A stretch of DNA of 6,955 bases, from the NCBI GenBank assembly GCA_002434915.1, contig DJLG01000027.1:1-6955 (forward strand), read 5' to 3'. The position numbers and the translations under genes were made by a program. The stretch's first letter is position 1. Each line of letters starts with the position of its first letter. The DNA comes from Proteobacteria bacterium UBA6522 (GTDB lineage Bacteria; Pseudomonadota; Gammaproteobacteria; Steroidobacterales; Rariloculaceae). The notes below the pieces were generated by a model. It was not told the origin of the DNA. It made no database searches and saw only the letters and a list, made by a program, of their open reading frames with translations. Of the stretch, positions 1-6,252 are shown piece after piece.

Positions 1-84
1 GCCACCGGTGCTGTCGTAGCTGCCGCTGGTGCTGTCGTTGCCACCGCTGGTGCCGTTGTTGCTGACGCTGGTGCTGCCGTTGCT
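1..84. repeat. 21-bp tandem repeat, four units, inside the lipoprotein gene
   Basis: Four consecutive 21-base units begin at 1, 22, 43 and 64, each close to GCCGCTGGTGCTGTCGTTGC on the plus strand. A degenerate fifth unit covers about 85-97. Because 21 is a multiple of three, copy-number change would alter the protein linker by seven residues (APxxATT) without breaking the frame. The array reaches the window edge and may continue. Confidence 0.85.
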
Positions 85-221
85 GCCGCTACTGTAGTAG
101 GTTGAGCTTGTTGAAGTTCTTGTATCTGACTTTTAAGTTCTGCAATTTCTGCATCATTATCATTCGAACAGCCAATAACGCTCAGCATGCATATCGCTAG
201 AACAACAGTTAGTACTTTCAT
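1..221 (-). CDS. Putative lipoprotein with Ala/Thr/Pro repeat linker (partial, C-terminus outside window)
   Basis: The minus-strand frame opens at an ATG at 221-219 and stays open to the window edge, giving 73 visible residues. Residues 1-18 form a lipoprotein signal peptide: Lys2, a hydrophobic core and a lipobox VIGC with the lipid-accepting cysteine at 18. Mature residues 19-40 are polar with a short heptad-like helix (EIAELKSQIQELQQ), followed by a low-complexity linker made of near-identical APxxATT heptads. An AGGA at 230-233 sits 8 bases before the start. Such a layout (lipid anchor, short coiled coil, flexible linker) usually tethers an extracytoplasmic domain to the membrane, for example a solute-binding protein or a peptidoglycan-linked protein. 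The functional domain lies outside the window, so no function can be named. The reading frame and lipoprotein call are firm; the role is unknown. Confidence 0.8.
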   Translation of the reverse strand, partial: MKVLTVVLAICMLSVIGCSNDNDAEIAELKSQIQELQQAQPTTVAAATAAPASATTAPAVATTAPAAATTAPV

Positions 222-332
222 ATCAAATATCCTATCGAAATCTCGATCCCTTTAGAATACTGCTTCACGAGACCCTATCGCCGACTGCCCCTCCCTTACA
301 TATGGGGAAGCATCAATCGCGAGAACTGCACA

Positions 333-370
333 TATAATACTGCTGAAAGTCCCATTTCAGCAGTATTATA
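333..370. repeat. Perfect 16-bp inverted repeat with 6-base loop
   Basis: The left arm TATAATACTGCTGAAA (333-348) is the exact reverse complement of the right arm at 355-370, with GTCCCA as the loop. Neither side is followed by a clear T-run, and no intact gene ends here in either direction, so it does not look like an ordinary intrinsic terminator. The 9-mer AATACTGCT of the left arm recurs as a direct copy at 256-264. The element lies between the lipoprotein start and the ornithine cyclodeaminase relic. It could be a structured leader RNA, an operator, a small palindromic repeat element or the scar of a rearrangement. The sequence alone does not decide. Confidence 0.8.
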
Positions 371-387
371 GCTATATACGGTTACAG

Positions 388-572
388 GAATTAGGTGATC
401 TGACCCTAAGTTTGATCCTAACCATCTCTAACTAGTCTCATCAATCCTATTAATAAGGTCAGCTAATGATGTTACATTATTTGAATCACAAGGTGCTGTT
501 TTTGAAGATTTAGCTGTTTGCAAAAAAATCTACGATCTGGCATTAAAAATGGGATTAGGAGAAATGATTTGA
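388..572 (+). pseudogene. 3' relic of an ornithine cyclodeaminase / mu-crystallin family gene
   Basis: The plus-strand frame ending in TGA at 570-572 reads DVTLFESQGAVFEDLAV from 468 onward, followed by an alpha-helical tail. This matches the conserved C-terminal segment of the ornithine cyclodeaminase/mu-crystallin family (usual form: D-[IV]-TLF-x-S-x-G-x-A-x-EDLA). About 80 bases upstream, in a different frame, ELGDL (388-402) resembles the ELG(D/E)(L/I)V segment that normally lies some 18 residues before it. Stops at 429-431 and 433-435 separate the two pieces, and the rest of the roughly 310-residue protein is absent. This is therefore a frameshifted, truncated remnant. The family includes NAD(P)H-dependent ketimine reductases and amino-acid cyclodeaminases. 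Its stop overlaps the TTG start of the next gene, so the two were probably once a translationally coupled pair. The C-terminal match is strong; the ELGDL part is less sure. Confidence 0.72.
557..561 (+). promoter_or_regulatory. Ribosome binding site that fixes the TTG start of the Ldh2-type gene
   Basis: AGGAG at 557-561 lies 7 bases before TTG at 569-571. This is the only good Shine-Dalgarno match near the start. It lies inside the 3' end of the ornithine cyclodeaminase relic, which may explain why that stretch has been retained. Confidence 0.75.
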
Positions 573-1648
573 CATTAAAAGATCTCAAATTAAACGAATT
601 TAATTCAACACGAATATTACACGATGATTTACTTAAACAAGTTTCTGCCATTTTAAGAGGTGTCAATGTACCAGAAGAACATGCTGATATCACTTCAAAA
701 ATCTTAGTATCCGCAAGTTTGCGAGGAGTTGATACACATGGTGTTGGAAATGCCGTGAGATACTCCATTGCAATTGAAAAAGGTGAATATACAATCCCAC
801 AGAGTATTGAAATAATTTCTGAGACTGACACAACATCGTTGCTAAGTTGTGGAAACGGGTTAGGTTTTGTAGCCGCTTATAAAGGGATGGAAATGTCTAT
901 TTCCAAGGCTAAAGATTTTGGAGTTGGTATGGCTACTATAAAGGATGGTCACCATATAGGTATGGTTGCGTATTATCCCATGATGGCACTGACTCACGAT
1001 ATGATCGGACTGGCCATGACGAACGCTAGTCCTTCTGTACGCCCTGCATTAGGAGCTAGGCCTCGAATAGGAACGAATCCTATAGCATTTGCTGCTCCAG
1101 CTGGGGAACAGCGTGATTTTATTTTGGATATGGCGACTAGTACTGTTGCAAGTGGAAAAATAGGTCTAGCTAAACGGTTAGGTGTTAAAATTCCCGCAGG
1201 TTGGGCAGTGACTGCCGAAGGCGAACCTCTAACTGAACCGTTGGGCGATAGAGGGGAACATTGGGCTATGAATCCATTAGGTAATACTCGTGAACAGGGA
1301 TCGCATAAAGGATATGGTTTAGGACTTGTCGTTGATATTTTATGTGGGGTACTTTCAGGTGGTGGTTATGGTACTCAGTTATCTGCCGGCGAAAATATGA
1401 GTTTTATGATGGCTATTGACATCGCTAAATTCCGCAATGTTGACGACTTCAAATCAATGATGGATGACATGATTAGTGAAATGCATGCAACTCCATCTAT
1501 TTCATCAGAAGAACGGGTATTGGTAGCAGGTGACCCTGAAGCTGATATCCAAGAAGATAGATTGAAAAACGGTGTTCCTGTAGAGAATAATCAATATGAT
1601 GAATTGAGAGACAGAGCATCAAACCTAGGAGTAGAAATATTTATCTAG
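569..1648 (+). CDS. Ldh2-type malate/L-lactate/sulfolactate dehydrogenase family oxidoreductase
   Basis: This 359-residue protein belongs to the Ldh_2 family of NAD(P)H-dependent 2-oxoacid or ketimine reductases (malate, L-lactate, sulfolactate, ureidoglycolate and delta1-piperideine-2-carboxylate enzymes). Visible family marks are an N-terminal helical cap, RGVDTHG (52-58) with the conserved histidine at 57, GHHIG (127-131) in the place of the usual NHFG, a GTNPIAFAAP turn (168-177), DMATSTVASGK, and the GSHKGYG loop (244-250) with Lys247. The length is normal for the family. The start is taken as TTG569 because of the AGGAG 7 bases upstream. A TTG at 518 in the same frame would lie inside the upstream relic and lacks a binding site. 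The start overlaps the stop of the ornithine cyclodeaminase relic (TTGA). Both families contain reductases of cyclic imino acids, so a shared past role in proline or pipecolate-type metabolism is possible, but the substrate cannot be read from the sequence. Confidence 0.9.
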   Translation: MTLKDLKLNEFNSTRILHDDLLKQVSAILRGVNVPEEHADITSKILVSASLRGVDTHGVGNAVRYSIAIEKGEYTIPQSIEIISETDTTSLLSCGNGLGFVAAYKGMEMSISKAKDFGVGMATIKDGHHIGMVAYYPMMALTHDMIGLAMTNASPSVRPALGARPRIGTNPIAFAAPAGEQRDFILDMATSTVASGKIGLAKRLGVKIPAGWAVTAEGEPLTEPLGDRGEHWAMNPLGNTREQGSHKGYGLGLVVDILCGVLSGGGYGTQLSAGENMSFMMAIDIAKFRNVDDFKSMMDDMISEMHATPSISSEERVLVAGDPEADIQEDRLKNGVPVENNQYDELRDRASNLGVEIFI

Positions 1649-1950
1649 TGTTTTTTCCGTAGTTGCTCTTTCATACGCTGTTGATTTTCTAACCACTCTT
1701 CATCTCTGATCCGCTGTTCCTCTTTGACTGCCTCGAGATCAGTCCAATCACGAACGGTACTTTTTTCTGTTTGCCCTTTATTTATATTTCTCCGAGTCCA
1801 AACAGCTGTCAAAGCAATTACAACAACTACTAATGGAACACCAATAGCTAGAGGTAAAACATATATCCCAACATATATAAATAGAGTCACTCCTGTAGCG
1901 ATAAATAAAAAAGCACCCAAATAACCTAGAGCTACCAAAAAAGATTTCAT
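1645..1950 (-). CDS. Small membrane protein with charged C-terminal helix (hypothetical)
   Basis: This frame encodes 101 residues. Two hydrophobic helices at about 4-25 and 29-51 form a hairpin, followed by RRNINK, which by the positive-inside rule puts the C-terminus in the cytoplasm. Residues 60-101 are strongly charged and helical, rich in Glu, Arg, Lys and Gln (for example EEQRIRDEEW), consistent with a short coiled coil. AGAGG at 1957-1961 is 6 bases before the ATG at 1950-1948, which supports real translation. The gene starts 45 bases after the stop of the enolase-superfamily gene on the same strand, so the two probably share a transcript. Its stop TAG (1647-1645) interlocks with the TAG of the convergent dehydrogenase. 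I do not recognise a named family. It could be a small membrane scaffold or a transporter accessory protein, but nothing in the window decides this. Confidence 0.75.
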   Translation of the reverse strand: MKSFLVALGYLGAFLFIATGVTLFIYVGIYVLPLAIGVPLVVVVIALTAVWTRRNINKGQTEKSTVRDWTDLEAVKEEQRIRDEEWLENQQRMKEQLRKKH

Positions 1951-1995
1951 ATCAATCCTCTAAAATAATCCTGCTAAAAACAGAGATACAAACAA

Positions 1996-3180
1996 TCATG
2001 GCCCTTCGTCCGAATAAGGTCTGAAGTTTCTCATAGGAAATTCCTGATATGGGAATTCTGCAAGAGCAGCCTCATCCAACGCAGTCCCAAGTCCAGGTGC
2101 AGAGGGGATCTGGATGTATCCATCTTCAACATTGAATGGGTTCGTGGCAATCTCACGTCCCATTTCTTCGAGGTTTATAAAGTACTCAGTGATCAAAAAA
2201 TTTGGTATCGCTGCTGACACCTGCAGGGTAGCCGCAAGCCCGATTGTCGTGCTGTTGTAGTTATGTGGGGACACCGCAACGAAGTATGGCTCAGCCATAG
2301 CTGCAATCTCCTTGAGTTCTAAAATTCCGCCTACGTTACAAACATCAGGGTTGATAATATCGGCAGCGCCTTTCTCAAACATTTCCCTGAATTCGAACTT
2401 AGTGTACAGTTCCTCACCGGTCACAACTGGGATATTTATTTCCTTCTTTGCTGCTGCCAAGGCGTTTATATTCTCAGCCAACACTGGCTCTTCATACCAA
2501 AATGGTTCGAATTGCTCCATCTCTCTAGCTATACGAACTGCATGCATCGGGGCTAGTCTGCGGTGCATCTCTACCAGAATGTCGATGTCGGGTCCGACCG
2601 CTTCACGCACGGCCTGTACGTTCTTTATCGTTTGCCTCTCAATAGTCTTATCAACAAAAGTTCTCCACGGACCGGGGACTGGATCAAATTTCAACGCGGT
2701 AAACCCTAAATCAACAATTTTGCGTGCCTTCTCAGCGACCTCGGTCTCGTCCCAGCCACCACCACCCCAACCGTTGGCGTAAACTCTTATTTTGTCTCTG
2801 CAAGGTCCACCAAGAAGCATATGTACAGGCAAACCACAGGATTTGCCAAGGATGTCCCACATAGCCTGTTCCAGCCCACTCACTGCGCTGTATAGATCCA
2901 TTGCCCCTCGGCGAGCTCCAAAGTCATCAAAAGACATCTGCAGAAAATGCTTGATATGCCTTGGATCACGACCTATCAAATATCGTTTTAATTGGTCAAT
3001 ATGAGCGGTCACTTGAATGTCACGATCGGCTTGTGTATAACACTCACCCCAGCCATCTATACCTTCGTCGGTCTCAATTTTAACGAAACACAGATTTTTG
3101 CCTTTCGCGTAGTTGTGGTAACTCGTTTCGGCTGCTTTCGTCGGGTGAATAATGTAATGCTCTACATTGACTATTTTCAT
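1996..3180 (-). CDS. Mandelate racemase/muconate lactonizing enzyme family protein, sugar-acid dehydratase type
   Basis: This is a 394-residue member of the enolase superfamily, closest in motifs to D-galactonate/gluconate-type acid-sugar dehydratases. These abstract the alpha proton of a sugar acid and eliminate water with the aid of Mg2+. The N-terminal capping domain spans about 1-125 and the TIM barrel about 130-370. Visible active-site elements are KFD (Lys164, Asp166), VEMH (Glu204, His206) where galactonate dehydratase has D-x-H, YEEP (Glu230/231), TGEE (Glu256/257), DIINPD (274-279) and SPHN (His306). The start is ATG at 3180-3178 because GGAG (3186-3189) lies 5 bases upstream and MKIVNVE is the usual family beginning; the frame stays open upstream without a binding site. 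It is followed by the small membrane-protein gene. Base composition looks close to half G+C, clearly above the flanking genes, which hints at separate acquisition. Family is sure; substrate is not. Confidence 0.92.
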   Translation of the reverse strand: MKIVNVEHYIIHPTKAAETSYHNYAKGKNLCFVKIETDEGIDGWGECYTQADRDIQVTAHIDQLKRYLIGRDPRHIKHFLQMSFDDFGARRGAMDLYSAVSGLEQAMWDILGKSCGLPVHMLLGGPCRDKIRVYANGWGGGGWDETEVAEKARKIVDLGFTALKFDPVPGPWRTFVDKTIERQTIKNVQAVREAVGPDIDILVEMHRRLAPMHAVRIAREMEQFEPFWYEEPVLAENINALAAAKKEINIPVVTGEELYTKFEFREMFEKGAADIINPDVCNVGGILELKEIAAMAEPYFVAVSPHNYNSTTIGLAATLQVSAAIPNFLITEYFINLEEMGREIATNPFNVEDGYIQIPSAPGLGTALDEAALAEFPYQEFPMRNFRPYSDEGP

Positions 3181-3413
3181 AAATTCTCCAATATACAAAT
3201 GACTAATCCGACCACATTGTCTGATTGTCAGGCTACCAGAGTACGGGGGAAATGGCTGCCTTTCAGATTTATTACCTGCCAATACAGACAAGGATGCTGC
3301 TCTACGATGCCGGTGAGTTACCAGAACATCTTACGAGGCTACATATTTTAGTCCATAAATTAATCGACTTGCTTTCCTTAGATCGCATTTCAAAAATTTA
3401 ACAAATTAAAGAA
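3181..3413. other. Intergenic spacer between the GGT homologue and the dehydratase gene
   Basis: These 233 bases contain the dehydratase ribosome binding site (3186-3189) and a small palindrome CTGATTGTCAG (3221-3231) upstream of it. No convincing -10/-35 pair or terminator for the GGT homologue was found. The plus strand has a weak acyl-CoA-dehydrogenase-like stretch starting at 3239 and a 49-codon open frame at 3252-3401. Neither is strong enough to call a gene. Confidence 0.5.
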
Positions 3414-5195
3414 TTAATAGCCCTTTGCTTCGGCTACGGGAAATGCATCTGATCCCCCGTAAATTATTTTTTGTTCTTGGTCAATAACAATTGCTGATGG
3501 CCGGGCGAAACTGTACCAAGTTTCTGAATCATCAACCATTTCTAGTTTATGTCCCGTTTTATCAAGAGCACTGAGCACATTTGCATCGATTCTGTAATCT
3601 GCAAGCGTTGTTGGACCACTTGAATCTACCCTTGATGTTGATATTGCTTCTTGTGGGCCCATACCAAACTCTAAGATATTAAGAGCAACACTTAGATTTG
3701 CATTATGTATTTTCCGACCTCCTGGAGATCCAATACTTGCATAGGGTTTCCCATTTTTACAGGCTATGATTGGCCCCATATTTACAAGAGGGCGTTTATA
3801 TGGCGCTATGGAATTTTTAGTCCCAGGCTTCGGGTTGAACCATATCATTGCATTATTCCATAAAATTCCAAGACCTTTAGATACAACTTTTGAACCAAAG
3901 CTATTAACAGCAGTTTGAGTACAAGAAACTAAGTTGCCATATTTATCAGCTGTTCCAAAATGAGTTGTACAATCTGTATCTGGGCTATGATTTCCATTAT
4001 TTAGATCTGGTTTATTAGATTTTTCATCGTATTTCCATGCGTCGTGAATAGCAATATCAGCATAATGATTCCAAGGATCTCCTTTGTATGAATTTTCTAA
4101 TTCAGCTGTATTCAGGTTTACATTTTTAGATATTTCTTTTGCATATTCTTTTGATAATAGTCCTTGCAACGGAACTTCAACAAAATCAGGATCTCCCAAG
4201 TAGTGATATCTATCAGCGAAAGCATGCCGTGCGCCTTCTATAAATGTGTGAAGGTATTCCGAGCTATTGTGCCCCATGGATTTTAGATCAAAGTTCTCTA
4301 AAATATTAAGCGTCTGTAAATTAGTCCATCCTCCGTTTGGAGCACTAGGAGCATAAATCTCAAAATCTCTAAAGGTAGTTTTTACTGGAACTTTAACCTC
4401 GGCTTTGAATTCTGCAAGATCTTCCATTGTGATCAAACCATCATTCTTTTTCATATCTTCTTCTATTGCTGCTGCTACATCGCCTTTATAAAATGCATCA
4501 GCACCTTCTTTAGATATTTTTTCTAGTAAATCTCCAAGGTCTTTTTGTTTTAGTCTGGTAGCGCTGTAATCTGCAGAACTAGGGTCAGGTATATATTTGG
4601 GAGGGAATCCGTCTGGCAAAAATATTTCTTTTGATCCAGGGAATTTTTGTAATTGTTCCATATTTGTTGCAATCACCAATGAGAGTAACCAATAAACGTC
4701 ATACCCTTCTTTTGCATACTGAATTGCTGGTTCCATAACTTGTTCTAAAGGAAGTTCTCCAAACAATTCATGAGCTTTGCAAAGTCCTCCAGTTGTTCCA
4801 GGTATGGCAATTGATTGGTAACCGTCCGTATTATGATTACCTTCTACCGAGTACGTAGAAATACCCCCTCCAGGACCAGTTATTTTGTACATATCGGGTC
4901 TTGCAGCTTTTGGGGCTCTAGGTCCGTACTCAATTACGACATTTGTGCCTGCAGGGTAGTTGTTTATTTCAGAGTTTAAGCTTATTTGCATAAACCCAAC
5001 ACCAGCTATACAACTGTTATTAGGTTCAAGTACCGATATAGCAAATCCTGTAGCTACAGCAGCATCAATTGCATTCCCTCCTCGACGAAGCATTTCCAAC
5101 CCCGCTTCGGATGCTTTAGGGTGCATCGATGCTACAATTCCATTCTCAGAAATCACTTCATCTTTGTCTGGCCTCCAAGTACTTCTTAAATTCAT
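3414..5195 (-). CDS. Gamma-glutamyltransferase family Ntn-hydrolase with divergent donor pocket
   Basis: This 593-residue protein is a member of the gamma-glutamyltransferase family, which self-cleaves into a large and a small subunit and uses the new N-terminal threonine as nucleophile. The cleavage motif TTHFGTAD starts at Thr410, giving subunits of about 409 and 184 residues. Other marks are the GGNAIDAAVA region (39-48), IPGTTGG (131-137), WNNAM (446-450), GSPGG (489-493) and the C-terminal YGGSD. There is no signal peptide, so it should stay in the cytoplasm, unlike periplasmic E. coli GGT. Aligned by eye to E. coli GGT, Asp433 is replaced by Trp452, Asn411 by Val430, and Ser462/Ser463 by Val471/Asn472. 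These residues hold the glutamyl group in E. coli, so classical glutathione hydrolysis is doubtful. A related amide or acyl substrate is more likely. AGGAG at 5202-5206 is 6 bases before the ATG. The family is certain; the activity is open. Confidence 0.9.
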   Translation of the reverse strand: MNLRSTWRPDKDEVISENGIVASMHPKASEAGLEMLRRGGNAIDAAVATGFAISVLEPNNSCIAGVGFMQISLNSEINNYPAGTNVVIEYGPRAPKAARPDMYKITGPGGGISTYSVEGNHNTDGYQSIAIPGTTGGLCKAHELFGELPLEQVMEPAIQYAKEGYDVYWLLSLVIATNMEQLQKFPGSKEIFLPDGFPPKYIPDPSSADYSATRLKQKDLGDLLEKISKEGADAFYKGDVAAAIEEDMKKNDGLITMEDLAEFKAEVKVPVKTTFRDFEIYAPSAPNGGWTNLQTLNILENFDLKSMGHNSSEYLHTFIEGARHAFADRYHYLGDPDFVEVPLQGLLSKEYAKEISKNVNLNTAELENSYKGDPWNHYADIAIHDAWKYDEKSNKPDLNNGNHSPDTDCTTHFGTADKYGNLVSCTQTAVNSFGSKVVSKGLGILWNNAMIWFNPKPGTKNSIAPYKRPLVNMGPIIACKNGKPYASIGSPGGRKIHNANLSVALNILEFGMGPQEAISTSRVDSSGPTTLADYRIDANVLSALDKTGHKLEMVDDSETWYSFARPSAIVIDQEQKIIYGGSDAFPVAEAKGY

Positions 5196-5232
5196 AATTT
5201 ACTCCTACTAAAATATACGTTTTTAAATTAAT

Positions 5233-5349
5233 TATTCTTTTCAAATATTTATCAGCACCAGCTTTAAGCTCTGAAAAATGATCGGCAATTTCATCATTGG
5301 CGGCTAGTATACATATAAGCTCATGAAATGCGAGTTTCTTAATAAGGGA
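5233..5349 (-). pseudogene. Fragment of a response-regulator receiver domain (relic)
   Basis: Reading the minus strand from 5349 gives a run that includes ILAANDEIADHF and then LKAGADKYL. This is the signature of the beta4-alpha4-beta5 part of CheY-like receiver domains (typical form: [VI]-I-x-L-[ST]-A-x-D-E-x-A-D...L-x-A-GAD-x-YL-x-K). The best part is 5322-5233. The phosphorylated aspartate segment, the start and the output domain are all missing, and the KPF that normally follows is replaced by KRI. The piece sits wholly in the spacer between the GGT homologue and licD, so it is a leftover of a lost two-component regulator. It could instead be the coding tail of a small unannotated protein, but no proper start or binding site was found. 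Confidence 0.6.
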
Positions 5350-5350
5350 G
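5344..5350 (+). promoter_or_regulatory. Ribosome binding site before licD-like gene, with ambiguous start
   Basis: AAGGGAG at 5344-5350 is only 3 bases before ATG 5354 and 12 bases before the in-frame ATG 5363. Neither spacing is ideal. The choice changes the protein by only three residues (MRT) and does not affect the domain call. Confidence 0.5.
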
Positions 5351-5353
5351 AAA

Positions 5354-6211
5354 ATGCGAACGATGCAACCGCTTAATGCAGAGAAAGTATTATTAGAAAT
5401 TTGGGATCTGCTGCGTGATGTCAATATCACTTTCTTTCTCAGACATGGCACATGTCTAGGTGCAGTCAGAGATGGGACGCTAATACCTTGGGATGACGAT
5501 ATAGATATTGGTTCAATTATAGGCATGCATAATCTAGATGAATCGTCAATCTATGAGGCTGTAAAAAAGTTTGAGTCAGCAAATTTTGAAGTAAAAGTAT
5601 CGAAAACAGATTTTCAGATCGGGGTAGAACTTTCAAAATATGACATACCTATAGATTGGTGCTGTTACCGAGTGCATGACGAAAGTATTTTTCAATTCCC
5701 TGGCGTAAAAATTCCTACACATCTTTATGAAGAATTAAGATCTGCTCCCCTATTGGGAAAATCTTTCTATGTACCAAATCCTCCAGAAGAATATTTAACT
5801 CTAAAATATGGTCCCAATTGGAGAATCCCAAAGGAAAAAGGATTTGAAGCTGACATTATAGATTCAATCCCAGAATCAATAAATCTTTCAAAATCTTCTC
5901 TTTCAACTAGGGTTAGCAAATTTTTGTTTCCTAAAAAGTATCTTACTCGAATCCAGATACTGTCTCCCGACTTACGACCTATACCCAATATGGAAGTGGC
6001 CATTGTTGGTTTTAGCAAACAAATCACCGATCACAATGGAAACATAATGTTTAAAATTTCTGATGAAGGTGATTATGCCTTAGCTATAGGTAGCGGCGAA
6101 GCAAGAGAAATTCTGTATGAAGAAGTTTTAGAGCCAGGCAAAGAATACACTTATATACAAGACGCCGACGAGAAGCAAGGGCGCCTTCATGTACTTCAAG
6201 AAAAGACCTAA
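5354..6211 (+). CDS. LicD-family phospho-amino-alcohol transferase with C-terminal beta-sandwich domain
   Basis: This 285-residue protein has two parts. Residues about 10-165 are a LicD domain (nucleotidyltransferase fold, shared with fukutin/FKRP). It shows HGTCLGAVRDG (31-41), IPWDDDIDIG (44-53) with the metal-binding aspartates, a later Asp101 in IDW, and EEYLTLKYGPNWRIP (145-159). LicD enzymes transfer phosphocholine, or a similar phospho group, from a CDP donor to a glycan. Residues about 197-285 look like a carboxypeptidase-regulatory/transthyretin-like beta-sandwich (RPIPNMEVAI, then TDHNGN...F...GDYALAI), which commonly binds carbohydrate or protein surfaces. No signal peptide or membrane segment is visible, so it should act at the cytoplasmic face on lipid-linked or nascent glycans. 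The cytidylyltransferase gene 41 bases downstream would make its donor. Start is ATG 5354 or 5363. The LicD call is firm; the transferred group is inferred. Confidence 0.88.
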   Translation: MRTMQPLNAEKVLLEIWDLLRDVNITFFLRHGTCLGAVRDGTLIPWDDDIDIGSIIGMHNLDESSIYEAVKKFESANFEVKVSKTDFQIGVELSKYDIPIDWCCYRVHDESIFQFPGVKIPTHLYEELRSAPLLGKSFYVPNPPEEYLTLKYGPNWRIPKEKGFEADIIDSIPESINLSKSSLSTRVSKFLFPKKYLTRIQILSPDLRPIPNMEVAIVGFSKQITDHNGNIMFKISDEGDYALAIGSGEAREILYEEVLEPGKEYTYIQDADEKQGRLHVLQEKT

Positions 6212-6239
6212 CTAGCAAGTCTTATGGCACTAAAAAATT

Positions 6240-6245
6240 GGGGAG
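6240..6245 (+). promoter_or_regulatory. Ribosome binding site that fixes the cytidylyltransferase start
   Basis: GGGGAG at 6240-6245 is 7 bases before ATG 6253. The TTG at 6238-6240, in the same frame, overlaps this site and is therefore not the start. Confidence 0.75.
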
Positions 6246-6252
6246 AACGATA

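Noticed and set aside
518..568. Longer version of the Ldh2-type dehydrogenase starting at TTG 518
   Set aside because: The extra 17 codons lie inside the cyclodeaminase relic, have no ribosome binding site and do not look like the family N-terminus; TTG 569 has a proper AGGAG.
2312..2782. 156-codon plus-strand frame inside the dehydratase gene
   Set aside because: It is antisense to conserved active-site coding sequence, has no binding site and no recognisable family.
3181..3291. N-terminal extension of the enolase-superfamily protein to 3291
   Set aside because: The added 37 residues have no binding site and no family resemblance, whereas ATG 3180 has GGAG and gives the usual beginning.
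3252..3401. Small plus-strand frame of 49 codons in the GGT/dehydratase spacer
   Set aside because: It has a G-run only 2 bases before the ATG, no recognisable homology, and competes with another weak reading in a different frame.
5211..5250. Minus-strand promoter for the GGT homologue (TTGAAA and TATATT)
   Set aside because: The two boxes are about 21 bases apart, too far for a normal sigma-70 promoter, and the region is so AT-rich that such matches are expected by chance.
5158..5526. 122-codon minus-strand frame across the ggt start and licD
   Set aside because: As a whole it overlaps two well-supported genes and mixes shadow sequence with the receiver-domain fragment; only the fragment at 5233-5349 is meaningful.
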